Source: Burkholderiales bacterium Ga0077543
Lineage (GTDB): Bacteria > Pseudomonadota > Gammaproteobacteria > Burkholderiales > Burkholderiaceae_C
Length of the DNA stretch: 64,000 bases
Direction of reading: 5' to 3'
Assembly (NCBI GenBank): GCA_001464055.1
Contig: LNET01000037.1
Span: 34,722 to 98,721, forward strand
The notes under the pieces are model-generated. The model was not told the origin of the DNA and ran no database searches. It worked only from the letters and a program-made list of their open reading frames with translations. Shown here piece by piece: positions 23,337 to 31,889 of this stretch. Positions within the stretch are counted from its first letter, which is position 1, and every line of letters begins with the position of its first letter. The translations under genes and the position numbers were made by a program.

Positions 23337-26018
23337 ATGCGGTCCTGGCCCGAGACCCTGCCTCCCATCGATCCAGCCCCAGGCACAGCGCCCTTGTTCG
23401 AACGCGAGGCAGCGCTGCAATGGCTGCTGGAACGGGCCGGGCGCAGCACCCGGCTGCGCGGCCAGGTCGTGGTGCTGTCGGGCGAGGCGGGGGTGGGCAA
23501 GTCCACCCTGGTCGAAGCGCTGCTGGCCCGGCTGCCTTCGGGCGTGGCCGTGGCCTGGGGGCGCTGCGACGCGCTCTTCACGCCACGCCAGCTCGGGCCG
23601 CTCTACGACATGGCGCCGGTGCTGGGCAACGCCGTGCAGTCGGCACTGGCCGCTGGCGCGCCCACGGCGGTGTTGTATCCGCTGGTGCTGCAGGCGCTGA
23701 GCCGGCTGCCCGCAGGCAGCCCGCTGGTGTTCGAAGACGTGCATTGGGCCGACCACGCCTCGCTGGACCTGCTGAAGTTCATCGCCCGCCGCCTGGCTCC
23801 GCTGCGTGTGCTGATCGTGCTGACGCACCGCAGCGACGAGGTCGGCCCGGGCCATGCCCTGACACAGCTGCTGGGCGACCTGCCGGCGCCGCTCACCGGC
23901 CGTCTCGAACTGCTGCCCCTGTCGGCCCAGGCAGTGCATGCCATGGCCCGACAACACGGCCGCGACGGCGGCGATCTGCATCGCGTCACGGGCGGCAATC
24001 CCTTTTTCGTCTCCGAAGTGCTGGCCCAGCCGGCGCCTGTGGGCGGGGGCCTGCCGGCGTCGGTGCGTGACGCGGTGCTGGCGCGTGTGGCACGGCTGGA
24101 CGAAGCGCAGCGGGCACTGCTCGAAGTCGTCAGCGTGGCGCCCGACCCGGTCTCGCCCCTGGTCATCGACAGGCTGGGTGGCCCGCCAGCCCTGGCCGCG
24201 GCCGGCGAACTTCAGGCGCGCGGCCTGCTGGTGCGCGAAGGCACGCACGGCTTGCGCTTTCGCCACGAACTGGCGCGCCGGGCGCTGCTGGACGGGCTGA
24301 CGCCCCAGGCCCGGCAGCAGCACCAGCGCCGGCTGCTCGACGTCTACCTGGGACTGGGCGACGCCGTGCCGCCCGACCTGCTCATGCACCACGCGGCCGA
24401 GCTTGGCGACGCAACGACGCTGCTGCTGCATGCCCCGCGCGCTGCCGCCCGTGCCGCGGCGCTGGGCGCGCACAAGGAAGCGGCTGCGATGCTGGGCGTG
24501 GCACTGCGCCACGTGCAGGCGGCCGCACCCGAGCAGGCCGCGCAGCTGTACGAGGACTGGTCCTATGAAGCGGGCCTGTCCGAGGTCAACGACGCCGTCT
24601 TCGACGCACGCCGCCAGGCGGTGGCCCGTTGGCGCGCGCTGGGCCGGCCCGACCGCGTCGGCGAGAACCTGCGCTGGCTCTGGCGGCTGCACTGGTACCG
24701 GGGGGAGAGCGCTGCGGCCGAAGCGGCGGCGGCCGAATCGCTGGCAATGCTCGAAGCCGTGGGCCCTTCGGCCGAACTGGCACGCGCCTACGCCCTGCGT
24801 GCCCACGTGGCCTTGCTCGGCGCGCGTCGCACCGAAGCCGTGGAATCGGGCAGCCGGGCGATCACCATGGCCGCCCGCTTCGACGACCACGACACCCAGG
24901 TCCAGGCCCTGGTGACGGTGGCCACGGCGCAGCTGTTCAGCGCCGACCCGGCTGGACGCCTGCCCATGGACGAGGCGCTGCGGCTGGCGCTGGCACACGG
25001 CTTTCACGAACAGGCCGCGCGGGTCTACACGAACTACTCCGAATACGCCATCGTCACCGGCAACTGGCCCCTGGCCGAGCGGCTGGTGCTCGAAGGCCTG
25101 GCCTTCGATGTCAAGCACGGCCTGGATTCCTGGACCGGCTACCTGAGCGGCCGCCACGCCCAGCTGCGCCTGGAACAGGGCCGGCTGGAAGAGGCCGAGA
25201 CCCTGGCTCGCGGTGCACTGGCCGTCGAAGGACGCACCGTGCTGATGCGCCAGCCGGCGCTGGCGGTGCTGGCCCGGCTGCTTTCACGTCGGGGCGCAGA
25301 AGACGCGCTGGCGCAGCTGCAGCAGGTGCTGCAGACCGCGCTGAGCCTGGGTGAGCAGCAGCGCATCACGCCCATGCGCCTGGCCAGCATCGAGCACCAC
25401 TATCTGCGTGGCGAGCTGGACGCGGCGCGCAGCCATCTCACGGCCATGCTGGATTTCGGCACCGGCCTGTTGCGACCCTGGGACGCGGCCGCGCTGCGGC
25501 TGTGGGGCCGCCGGCTGGGCGCGGCCGTTCCCGCTGGCGTGGGCACGCAGCCAACCCCGGCGCAGTCACTGGAACTGGCGGGCGAACACGAATCCGCGGC
25601 CCGGCTGCTCGGCGATGCAGGCCTGCCTTTCGAAGCCGCGGTCTGCCTGCTCGCGGGTGCCCGCGCCGGCCGGCCGGTTCTGGCAACGGCCGCAGCCGAA
25701 GGCTTCGAGCGCCTGGGCTGCGAGCCCGGCGCCGCGGCCGCGCGCAAGCTCGCACAGGGGCCGGCGCCGCTGGCGGCAGGGCGCCGCGGGCCCTATCGCG
25801 CGGCACGGCGCCACCCCCTGGGGCTGACCAGCAAGGAAGTGCAGGTGCTGGCGCTGATGGCTGAAGGCGCCAGCAATGCCGACATCGCGGCGCGCGTGTC
25901 GCGTTCGCAGCGCACGGTGGAACACCATGTCTCGGCCGTGCTGGCCAAGCTGAGTGCAGCCAACCGGCTCGAAGCCGTGCTGCGCGTGCTGGCCGAGCCC
26001 TGGATCGCCCAGGGCTGA
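23337..26018 (+). CDS. LuxR-family ATPase regulator (LAL/MalT-like)
   Basis: An 893-residue regulator with an N-terminal AAA/NTPase (Walker A SGEAGVGKSTLVEALL near residue 50, Walker B-like LVFEDVHWADHASLD), a long TPR-like middle and a C-terminal LuxR helix-turn-helix: GLTSKEVQVLALMAEGASNA, SRSQRTVEHHVSAVLAKL. This is the layout of LAL regulators. The start ATG 23337 is supported by where the conserved region begins (APLFEREAALQWLLERA). A patatin gene follows 111 bases downstream on the same strand and could be its target. No inducer can be named. Confidence 0.9.
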   Translation: MRSWPETLPPIDPAPGTAPLFEREAALQWLLERAGRSTRLRGQVVVLSGEAGVGKSTLVEALLARLPSGVAVAWGRCDALFTPRQLGPLYDMAPVLGNAVQSALAAGAPTAVLYPLVLQALSRLPAGSPLVFEDVHWADHASLDLLKFIARRLAPLRVLIVLTHRSDEVGPGHALTQLLGDLPAPLTGRLELLPLSAQAVHAMARQHGRDGGDLHRVTGGNPFFVSEVLAQPAPVGGGLPASVRDAVLARVARLDEAQRALLEVVSVAPDPVSPLVIDRLGGPPALAAAGELQARGLLVREGTHGLRFRHELARRALLDGLTPQARQQHQRRLLDVYLGLGDAVPPDLLMHHAAELGDATTLLLHAPRAAARAAALGAHKEAAAMLGVALRHVQAAAPEQAAQLYEDWSYEAGLSEVNDAVFDARRQAVARWRALGRPDRVGENLRWLWRLHWYRGESAAAEAAAAESLAMLEAVGPSAELARAYALRAHVALLGARRTEAVESGSRAITMAARFDDHDTQVQALVTVATAQLFSADPAGRLPMDEALRLALAHGFHEQAARVYTNYSEYAIVTGNWPLAERLVLEGLAFDVKHGLDSWTGYLSGRHAQLRLEQGRLEEAETLARGALAVEGRTVLMRQPALAVLARLLSRRGAEDALAQLQQVLQTALSLGEQQRITPMRLASIEHHYLRGELDAARSHLTAMLDFGTGLLRPWDAAALRLWGRRLGAAVPAGVGTQPTPAQSLELAGEHESAARLLGDAGLPFEAAVCLLAGARAGRPVLATAAAEGFERLGCEPGAAAARKLAQGPAPLAAGRRGPYRAARRHPLGLTSKEVQVLALMAEGASNADIAARVSRSQRTVEHHVSAVLAKLSAANRLEAVLRVLAEPWIAQG

Positions 26019-26024
26019 GGCCTG

Positions 26025-26042
26025 GCCCCCAAAAGCGGGGGC
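26025..26042 (+). terminator. GC hairpin after the LuxR-type gene
   Basis: GCCCCC-AAAAGC-GGGGGC forms a perfect 6-base stem with a 6-base loop starting six bases after the stop codon. There is no U-run, so it is a weak candidate terminator or RNA end-protecting hairpin between the regulator and patatin genes. Confidence 0.35.
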
Positions 26043-26129
26043 ATCGGCAAGTGAAAACTGCGTACCCGTACCCATGCGCCCGGGCGTCCTGGCGGGAACC
26101 ATCGCGTTCATCACCACCGAGGACGCCCC

Positions 26130-27077
26130 ATGACCCCCATCACCGACATCAGAACCTGTTTCCGCGCCGGCATCGGCCAAGCCGGCACCGGCCCGGCACG
26201 CAGCCCCCGCGCCCCGCGTCTGGCGCTGGTGCTGGGCAGCGGCGGGGTGCGCGCGGTGGCCGCACTGGGGTTGATGCAGGTGCTGGAAGAAGCCGGCATC
26301 CGCCCCGACCTGATCGTGGGCTGCAGTGCCGGCGCCGTGTTCGGGGCGCTGCCGGCCGCGGGTCGCCAGGCCGCCGACAGCCTGCATCTGGCGCAGACTC
26401 TGTGGTCGCGCGAGATCACCAGCCAGCGCCGCCGCCGGGCCTGGGTGGAAATGGCCCTGGGGCCCCTGGTCCGTGGCCAGGGCGAGCAGTTCGCCAGCCG
26501 CTTTGCCCTGCGCGACGACCGCCTCATCATGGAACGCCTGCGCCAGGCCTTCGGCACGCTGCAGCTGCAGGACCTGCCCATCCCGCTGCGGGTGAATGCC
26601 ACCGACGCGGTCAGTGGCCAGCCGGTCCTGCTGTCTCAGGGCTCGCTGTGCGATGCGCTGCGCGCCTCGGTGGCCTTGCCCTTCCTGTTCGCGCCGCATC
26701 GCGTCGACGGCCGGCTGCTGGTCGACGGCAGCGTCTGCGACCCCTTGCCCCTGGGCGCGGCGGCCGACGCCGACTTGGTGCTGGCACTCGGCTTCGAGGT
26801 ACCCAGCCCGCGTGCAGTGACCGGCCCCACCCGGCTGGCCACGCGCGTGACGGCAGCCCTGACCAACAACCTGATGCAGGCCAGGATCGCCAGCCATGCC
26901 GGCCCGACCCGCATCACCCTGCTGCCGGCGCTGGAACGTCGCGTCGGCCTCTTCGACACCCAGGCCATGCCCTACCTGGTGGAAGTGGGGCGGGCCGCTG
27001 CACGCGAGGCCTTGCCGCGGCTGGAACGTCTGCTGGCTGCCCCGATCGTCGTGCCGCGGGCGCTTTCCATCGCCTGA
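26130..27077 (+). CDS. Patatin-like phospholipase
   Basis: A 315-residue serine lipid hydrolase of the patatin/RssA type. The oxyanion loop is LGSGGVRAVAALG, the nucleophile elbow GCSAG (S66), and the catalytic aspartate lies in VDGSVCDPLP (D199), so the Ser-Asp dyad is complete. No signal peptide or membrane segment is seen, so it is probably cytoplasmic or delivered by another route. GAGGACGCCCC precedes ATG 26130. It follows a LuxR-type ATPase regulator on the same strand; co-regulation is plausible. Substrate (phospholipid or lysophospholipid) cannot be told from sequence. Confidence 0.88.
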   Translation: MTPITDIRTCFRAGIGQAGTGPARSPRAPRLALVLGSGGVRAVAALGLMQVLEEAGIRPDLIVGCSAGAVFGALPAAGRQAADSLHLAQTLWSREITSQRRRRAWVEMALGPLVRGQGEQFASRFALRDDRLIMERLRQAFGTLQLQDLPIPLRVNATDAVSGQPVLLSQGSLCDALRASVALPFLFAPHRVDGRLLVDGSVCDPLPLGAAADADLVLALGFEVPSPRAVTGPTRLATRVTAALTNNLMQARIASHAGPTRITLLPALERRVGLFDTQAMPYLVEVGRAAAREALPRLERLLAAPIVVPRALSIA

Positions 27078-27149
27078 GCCACCGTCCTGGCCCGCAGGCA
27101 GCCAGCCGGTGGGCGACGAGAGGTCGAGAAAGGGCCCGTGTGCCCTGAG

Positions 27150-27176
27150 CTTGTGCCCCGCAGTCCCTGGCACAAG
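27150..27176 (+). terminator. Hairpin between convergent patatin and kinase genes
   Basis: CTTGTGCC and GGCACAAG form a perfect 8-base stem with an 11-base loop, followed on the plus strand by GCTTTGTTCC. It is the best terminator candidate in the 171-base gap between two converging genes. The U content after the stem is modest. Confidence 0.4.
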
Positions 27177-27248
27177 GCTTTGTTCCGGGCGGCGCTGGCC
27201 GGGTCTTCCCGCCCGACGAAGCAGCGCAGACAGCCGCGACGCCTGGCG

Positions 27249-29147
27249 CTACGAACCGTAGCGGGCGACCAGCGCGCCCAGTTGCGCCCGGGTGGCGTTC
27301 ACATCCAGCGGTTTGGCCCAGAACTGGCTGAAGCCGGCGGCCCGGGCAGCCGCTTCGGTGCCGGACTGCTGGTCAGCCGTGATCATCACCGCCGGCAGGG
27401 CCTGCTGCCCGGGGCGGGCGCGCAGCGCCTGCAAAAGCGCTGCGGCTGGCGTGTCGGGCAGCCAGTGGTCGCACAGCAGCAGGGCTGGCGGTCTTTCTTC
27501 GGCCATCAGCAGCGCCATCGCGCCACTGGTGGCCACTCGCAACTGCAGTCCGGGCACTTCTGCAGCAATGGCTTCGAACAGCAGCGCATTGACCGGGTCG
27601 TCCTCGACGTACAGCACCTCGCACCGCTGCGCTGCTGCGGCGGGTGCCGCGCCCGGGTCGGGGGCGGCAACTGCCGCCGGCGCAGTGCCGGCTGGAAGCC
27701 AGACCGTGAAGCAAGATCCCTGGCCAGGCGTACTGACCACGTCGAGGCGCCCGCCCAGGGTCTGCACGATCTGCGCCGTGATCACCAGGCCCAGGCCGGT
27801 GCCGTCGACGCCGCTGCGCTCGGCGCCGAGCCGGTTGAAGGGCTGGAAGAGTGCCAGCCGCTGTTCTTCGCTCAGGCCGATGCCGGTGTCGGCAACGTCC
27901 AGGGCCACGCCGCCGTCGCGGGCCCATGCGCTGACACGCACCGCACCACCCCGCCGGTTGTATTTGATGGCGTTGCTGAGCAGGTTGTCGATGGCCTGGG
28001 TCAGGCGGCTGCTGTCGGCCAAGACCCACAGCGATGCCGCAATCTCGGCCGACAGCGTGACCCCGGCGCGCTGTGCCAGCGGCCCCAGCATCGCCAGCGA
28101 GTCTTCGACCAGTGGCGCCAGCGCCAGCGCCACGGGCTGAACGCCGAAGCTCGAGCTGCGCAGGCTCGACAGGCCCAGCACATCGTCCACCAGGCTGAGC
28201 AGGCGCTGGCCAGCCGAGCCGACAAGCTGGATATGGCGCCGGTTCAGCGTGCTGTCTGCCTGTTCGGCGGAGGCGGCCAGCAGCTGCGTGAAGCCCAGGA
28301 TGGCGTTCAGCGGTGTGCGCAGCTCGTGGCTGACCCGGCCGAGGAAGTCGGTCTGTGCCTGGCGGGCGTGTTCCACGGCGCGCAGTTGCAAGGCTTCGCT
28401 TTGCAGCGCGCGCTGGGTGCTGACATCGGCCACATGGCCCGCCCAGACGATGCGGCCGTCGCTGAGCAAACGCGATGAAGCCTGCCATTCATGCCAGACC
28501 ACCGGCTGAGCTTCGGCAGCCGGCTGCAGGGCAGCGGAGAAGTGGTGTTGCGCGTCGGTCTGCCCAGCCGGATGGGCGTGCAGGCGGGCCAGGTCTTCGG
28601 GCCGCAACCGGCCCAGCACCTTTTGCGCATCGGCAACGGCCTGCTGCGCGGTACAACCGAAAAGTGCCTTCACTGCCCGGCTGAGATAGGTGAAGGCCAA
28701 CCTGCCCGAAGGCTCGCGCACCAGCTCGAAGATCATCGCCGGCGACTGGTCTGCCGCGCGCTTGACCTTCAGCAGTTCGTCGTCCACCGCCTTGCGTGTC
28801 CGATAAGGTGCCAGGACTGCGTGAGTGCACATGCCCGACTCGCCGTGCCGCAGCGAGGCATACAACAGCACGTCGAGTGTGCTGCCATCGGGCCGGCGCA
28901 GCGACAGCGCAAATTCCTCGATCCGCCCGTGCAGGGTCAGCATCGGCAGCACATAGCTCTGGAAGATGGCGCTGGCGGCCGGGGTCAGCAGCGTTTCGAC
29001 GGGTTGGTCGATCAGCCCTGCCAGAGGCCGGCCGGACATCGTGGCCAGGGCCCGGTTGGCCTGGCTGATGCAGTTCGTGGCGTCGAGCACCAGGGCAGCG
29101 CATGGCAGCTGCATGGCCAGCCCGGGTTCAGCGGCCAGGTCGGACAT
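27249..29147 (-). CDS. PAS-containing hybrid histidine kinase
   Basis: A 632-residue cytoplasmic sensor kinase. Two PAS-like regions (residues 10-125 and 130-255) lead into a HisKA domain with FLGRVSHELRTPLNAILG (H274), then an HATPase with NLLSNAIKYN, VADTGIGL and GTGLGLVI, and a C-terminal receiver domain (LYVEDDPVNALLFEAI, phospho-acceptor D560 in LLLCDHWLP, lysine in KPLDVN). No membrane segments are present, so it reads an internal signal. Its ATG overlaps the stop of the upstream RsbQ-like hydrolase gene by one base (TGATG), implying equal and coupled synthesis. In Bacillus, RsbQ works with the PAS protein RsbP; here the PAS partner is a kinase. The output partner is not evident, though a lone receiver protein lies at 31237. 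Confidence 0.92.
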   Translation of the reverse strand: MSDLAAEPGLAMQLPCAALVLDATNCISQANRALATMSGRPLAGLIDQPVETLLTPAASAIFQSYVLPMLTLHGRIEEFALSLRRPDGSTLDVLLYASLRHGESGMCTHAVLAPYRTRKAVDDELLKVKRAADQSPAMIFELVREPSGRLAFTYLSRAVKALFGCTAQQAVADAQKVLGRLRPEDLARLHAHPAGQTDAQHHFSAALQPAAEAQPVVWHEWQASSRLLSDGRIVWAGHVADVSTQRALQSEALQLRAVEHARQAQTDFLGRVSHELRTPLNAILGFTQLLAASAEQADSTLNRRHIQLVGSAGQRLLSLVDDVLGLSSLRSSSFGVQPVALALAPLVEDSLAMLGPLAQRAGVTLSAEIAASLWVLADSSRLTQAIDNLLSNAIKYNRRGGAVRVSAWARDGGVALDVADTGIGLSEEQRLALFQPFNRLGAERSGVDGTGLGLVITAQIVQTLGGRLDVVSTPGQGSCFTVWLPAGTAPAAVAAPDPGAAPAAAAQRCEVLYVEDDPVNALLFEAIAAEVPGLQLRVATSGAMALLMAEERPPALLLCDHWLPDTPAAALLQALRARPGQQALPAVMITADQQSGTEAAARAAGFSQFWAKPLDVNATRAQLGALVARYGS

Positions 29148-29953
29148 CAGGCCACCAGGTATTCGCGCATGGCGGCGATGGTTTCCCGGGGGTGCGTCAG
29201 GTGCGGGCAATGACCGGTGGTGGGCAGCACCACCAGCGTGCTGCCGGCCAGCTGTTCGGCGCAGTACTTGCCGACGGCCAGGGGCGCAATCGCGTCGCGC
29301 TCGATCTGCATGACGAGCGAGGGCACCGTGACGAGCGCCAGGTCGGTGCGGTTGTCGGCCAGAAAGGTGGCCGCGGCAAAGCGTTTCAGTATGTCCGGGT
29401 CGCTGGCACAGAAGCTGGCCTTCAGCTCCTCGGCCTGCACGCTGTGTTCCTGGCCCCCGGCCACGGCCAGCGACAGGTAGTCGGCCCAGCCGACCATGTT
29501 GCGGTCCATCATCTGGGACAGGCCTTCGATGTCCTCGGGTTCGAAGCCGCCATGGTAGGCCGGCGGGTCGTTCAGGTAGCGCGGCGACGGACCGATCAGC
29601 ACCAGCCGCGCGAAGCGCTCGGGTCGCTGGATCGAGGCCAGCACCCCGATCATGGCGCTGACCGAGTGGCCGACGAAGACCACGTCGCGCAGGTCCAGCG
29701 CGTCCATCAGGTCGACCACGTCCTGGGCATAGCCGGTCAGGCTGGCATGGCGCTGTTCGTCGTAGGCGCCCAGGTCTGAGCGTCCGCAGCCCAGGTGGTC
29801 GAACAGCACCAGGCGGTGCGAGTGTTCGAACGCGGGTGTGATGAAGCGCCACATCTGCTGGTCGCAGCCGAACCCGTGCGCCAGCACCATGGGCGTGCTG
29901 CCCGTGCCGCTGAACTGGATGTGATGCCTGCGCACGGCTTCGTCTTGGGTCAT
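29147..29953 (-). CDS. RsbQ/KAI2-like alpha/beta hydrolase
   Basis: A 268-residue alpha/beta hydrolase closely matching Bacillus RsbQ in length and layout (RsbQ is 269 residues with triad S96/D219/H247). Here the triad is S97 (VGHSVSAMIG), D220 (IERDAIAP) and H248 (TTGHCPHLTHP); the oxyanion loop is AHGFGCDQQMW and LFDHLGCGRSDL is also typical. RsbQ and its plant relatives KAI2 and D14 sense small hydrophobic ligands and pass the signal to partners. It is the first gene of a two-gene unit, overlapping a PAS hybrid kinase by TGATG, so it probably supplies or modifies the molecule that the PAS domain senses. Family is firm; ligand unknown. Confidence 0.9.
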   Translation of the reverse strand: MTQDEAVRRHHIQFSGTGSTPMVLAHGFGCDQQMWRFITPAFEHSHRLVLFDHLGCGRSDLGAYDEQRHASLTGYAQDVVDLMDALDLRDVVFVGHSVSAMIGVLASIQRPERFARLVLIGPSPRYLNDPPAYHGGFEPEDIEGLSQMMDRNMVGWADYLSLAVAGGQEHSVQAEELKASFCASDPDILKRFAAATFLADNRTDLALVTVPSLVMQIERDAIAPLAVGKYCAEQLAGSTLVVLPTTGHCPHLTHPRETIAAMREYLVA

Positions 29954-30104
29954 TTGCGTCTCCAGGGGAGCTTCATCCTAAAGGATGGTGGACCGGCTGT
30001 CGCTGCTGGTCAATGACAGACATGGCGGCGCTCAACACGGGCATCGGGGCCGCGCGGCTTCGGGCAAACTGCAAGGCCGCCCCACCTGAAGAAGGATCAT
30101 CGCC

Positions 30105-31193
30105 ATGCCCAAGGCCCGCAGTGCCAATGCCGTGCGTCTGGAATTTGCCCCGGGTTCCCTGGTCCAGTCCAACCTGTCGGGTGCGGCCTTCACCGGCGAA
30201 TGGCTGTGGGTCGCTGGAGACGAGGCCTGTGGCCTGGACCGTCTGCGTCTTCTCGAACCCCTGGGCCGCGAACAACTGCGCTTTGGCGAAGTGCGTGACT
30301 TTCCTTTGGCCGAGCTGCTGAATCTGCCGGGCGAAGCGGACGAAGAGGCCGACCTGGAGGGCATGGCAGTGGCCGAAGGTTATCTGTGGGTGGTGGGCTC
30401 GCACGGCCTGAAACGCAAGAATGCCAGGCCCGACCGCAGCCATGCCGACAACGCCAGGCGGCTGGCGAAGCTGGCGCTGGACGGCAACCGGCGCCTGCTG
30501 GCCTGCCTGCCCATCGAGCCCGACGCCCAGGGCAAGCCCTGCCTGGTCAGGCAGGCGGCAGACGGCCGGCGGGCGCTGCGGCTGAAAGGCGACGCGCAGC
30601 ACAACCTGCTCACCCGCGCATTGGCCGACGACCCGCACTTCGGGCCCTACATGACCATCCCGGGCAAGGACAACGGCTTCGACATCGAAGGCCTGGCGGT
30701 GTGCGGCAGGCGTCTGCTGCTGGGCCTGCGCGGGCCGGTGCTGCGCGGCTGGTCGGGCGTGCTCGAGATTGCGGTCGAACCCCGTGGTGACGCTTTGCGG
30801 CTGGTGCCGCTGGACGACAGCGGCACGCTGGTGCGCAAGCACTTCCTGCAGCTCGACGGACTGGGCGTGCGCGACCTGCATTTCAGTGGTGACGACCTGT
30901 ACATCCTGGCCGGCCCGACGATGGTGCTGAACGGCGAGATCCGGGTCTTCAAGTGGCCCGCGGCCCGTGCGCAGCTGGCAGCCAATCGAGAGCCGGTGCG
31001 TTTCGAGTCGGCGCTGACCGAATCGGTCTCGCTGCCCCATGGCCAGAACACCAACCGCGCCGAGGCGATCTGCGACCTGCCGCCGGCGCTTGCCAACGGC
31101 AAAGCGCGCTGGTTGGTGCTGTACGACGCGCCCGGGCCAGACCGCAAGGAAGGCGAGCACGTCGTTTTCGGCGACCTGCTGCAACACGACTGA
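30105..31193 (+). CDS. DUF3616 protein
   Basis: A 362-residue protein of the DUF3616 family, probably a beta-propeller-like fold: NLSGAAFTGEWLWVAGDE near the start, DLEGMAVAEGYLWVVGSHG, FDIEGLAVCGRRLLLGLRGP and YDAPGPDRKEGEHVVFGDLL at the end. The repeated LEG/IEG motifs mark propeller-like blades. No signal peptide, so cytoplasmic. GAAGGATC nine bases before ATG 30105 serves as ribosome site. Function in the family is unknown. It stands alone, divergent from the RsbQ-like gene. Confidence 0.85.
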   Translation: MPKARSANAVRLEFAPGSLVQSNLSGAAFTGEWLWVAGDEACGLDRLRLLEPLGREQLRFGEVRDFPLAELLNLPGEADEEADLEGMAVAEGYLWVVGSHGLKRKNARPDRSHADNARRLAKLALDGNRRLLACLPIEPDAQGKPCLVRQAADGRRALRLKGDAQHNLLTRALADDPHFGPYMTIPGKDNGFDIEGLAVCGRRLLLGLRGPVLRGWSGVLEIAVEPRGDALRLVPLDDSGTLVRKHFLQLDGLGVRDLHFSGDDLYILAGPTMVLNGEIRVFKWPAARAQLAANREPVRFESALTESVSLPHGQNTNRAEAICDLPPALANGKARWLVLYDAPGPDRKEGEHVVFGDLLQHD

Positions 31194-31236
31194 AGGCCCT
31201 GGCCGTCGGCCGAGAGCCGCGGACCTGGACAGTCGG

Positions 31237-31686
31237 TCAGTCTGTCGCCAGCGGGCAGCGCAGGGGTGCGGGAATCGAAAGGGTGGGGTCGGACCTGCGC
31301 CTGAAGCGCACCAGGCGGTCGACCTGTTCACCCAGCGAGCGCGCACCTTCGCTCTTGGGCACGTAGATGTCGTAGGCGTCGAAGCCGGCGCGTACCTCGG
31401 ATTCGGCCACGCTGCTGTGCATGGCGATGGCCGCAGTGGCCGTGTGCGGTGCTTGGCGCAGTGCCCGGCCCACGGCCATGCCGTCCAGGCCGGGCATTTC
31501 CACGTCGAGCACGATGGCGTCGAAGCGGGTGTCCGTGACTGCGTCCAGTGCGGCCCAGCCGCTGTCGACCGCCCGCACGCTGTAACCCAGGCATTCCAGC
31601 GAAGCCCGCATGATTTCGCGCATGGCCGGGCAGTCGTCCACAGCGAGCACGCTGCCTGCGAAATCGGGGTCTGCGGGCAGAGGCAT
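31237..31686 (-). CDS. Single-domain response regulator
   Basis: A 149-residue CheY-like receiver protein with no output domain. Acidic pocket and acceptor are VLAVDDCPAM and IVLDVEMPGLDG; the switch serine and lysine lie in AIAMHSSVAE and YVPKSEGARS. A C-terminal tail of about 25 residues (RRRSDPTLSIPAPLR) is not part of the fold. It may act as a phospho-relay partner; the nearest orphan kinase is the hybrid at 27249, and a GGDEF/EAL gene lies 204 bases upstream on the same strand. Either link is inference. The start ATG 31686 fits the domain edge. Confidence 0.87.
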   Translation of the reverse strand: MPLPADPDFAGSVLAVDDCPAMREIMRASLECLGYSVRAVDSGWAALDAVTDTRFDAIVLDVEMPGLDGMAVGRALRQAPHTATAAIAMHSSVAESEVRAGFDAYDIYVPKSEGARSLGEQVDRLVRFRRRSDPTLSIPAPLRCPLATD

Positions 31687-31889
31687 TGGGGGAGCTTAGC
31701 GGCCCGTCGTGCGCTTGAAAAGCGGCCTGGGGCCCAGTCAATGCGGCTGGCGGACGCCTGCTGAAATATCGGGCACCGCCATCCAGCGCTGCCAGCGTTC
31801 GTTCACCCCCACCTTGTCCGCAAGTTACTCACAGACTTGTCAACCGTGAGCCAGCCGAAGGTTTTTTTTGATCCCCGTCGCGGCTGGAA

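Noticed and set aside
23202..25157. 651-codon minus-strand frame over the LuxR-type regulator
   Set aside because: Shadow of a gene with clear Walker and helix-turn-helix motifs on the plus strand.
27249..29852. Reading the histidine kinase as an 867-residue protein starting at 29852
   Set aside because: The first 235 codons are an out-of-frame reading of the RsbQ-like hydrolase; the true start is ATG 29147 at the TGATG overlap.
31861..31872. Run of eight T (31864-31871) as an intrinsic terminator
   Set aside because: No stem precedes it on the plus strand, and on the minus strand it is an A-run downstream of the GGDEF/EAL stop.
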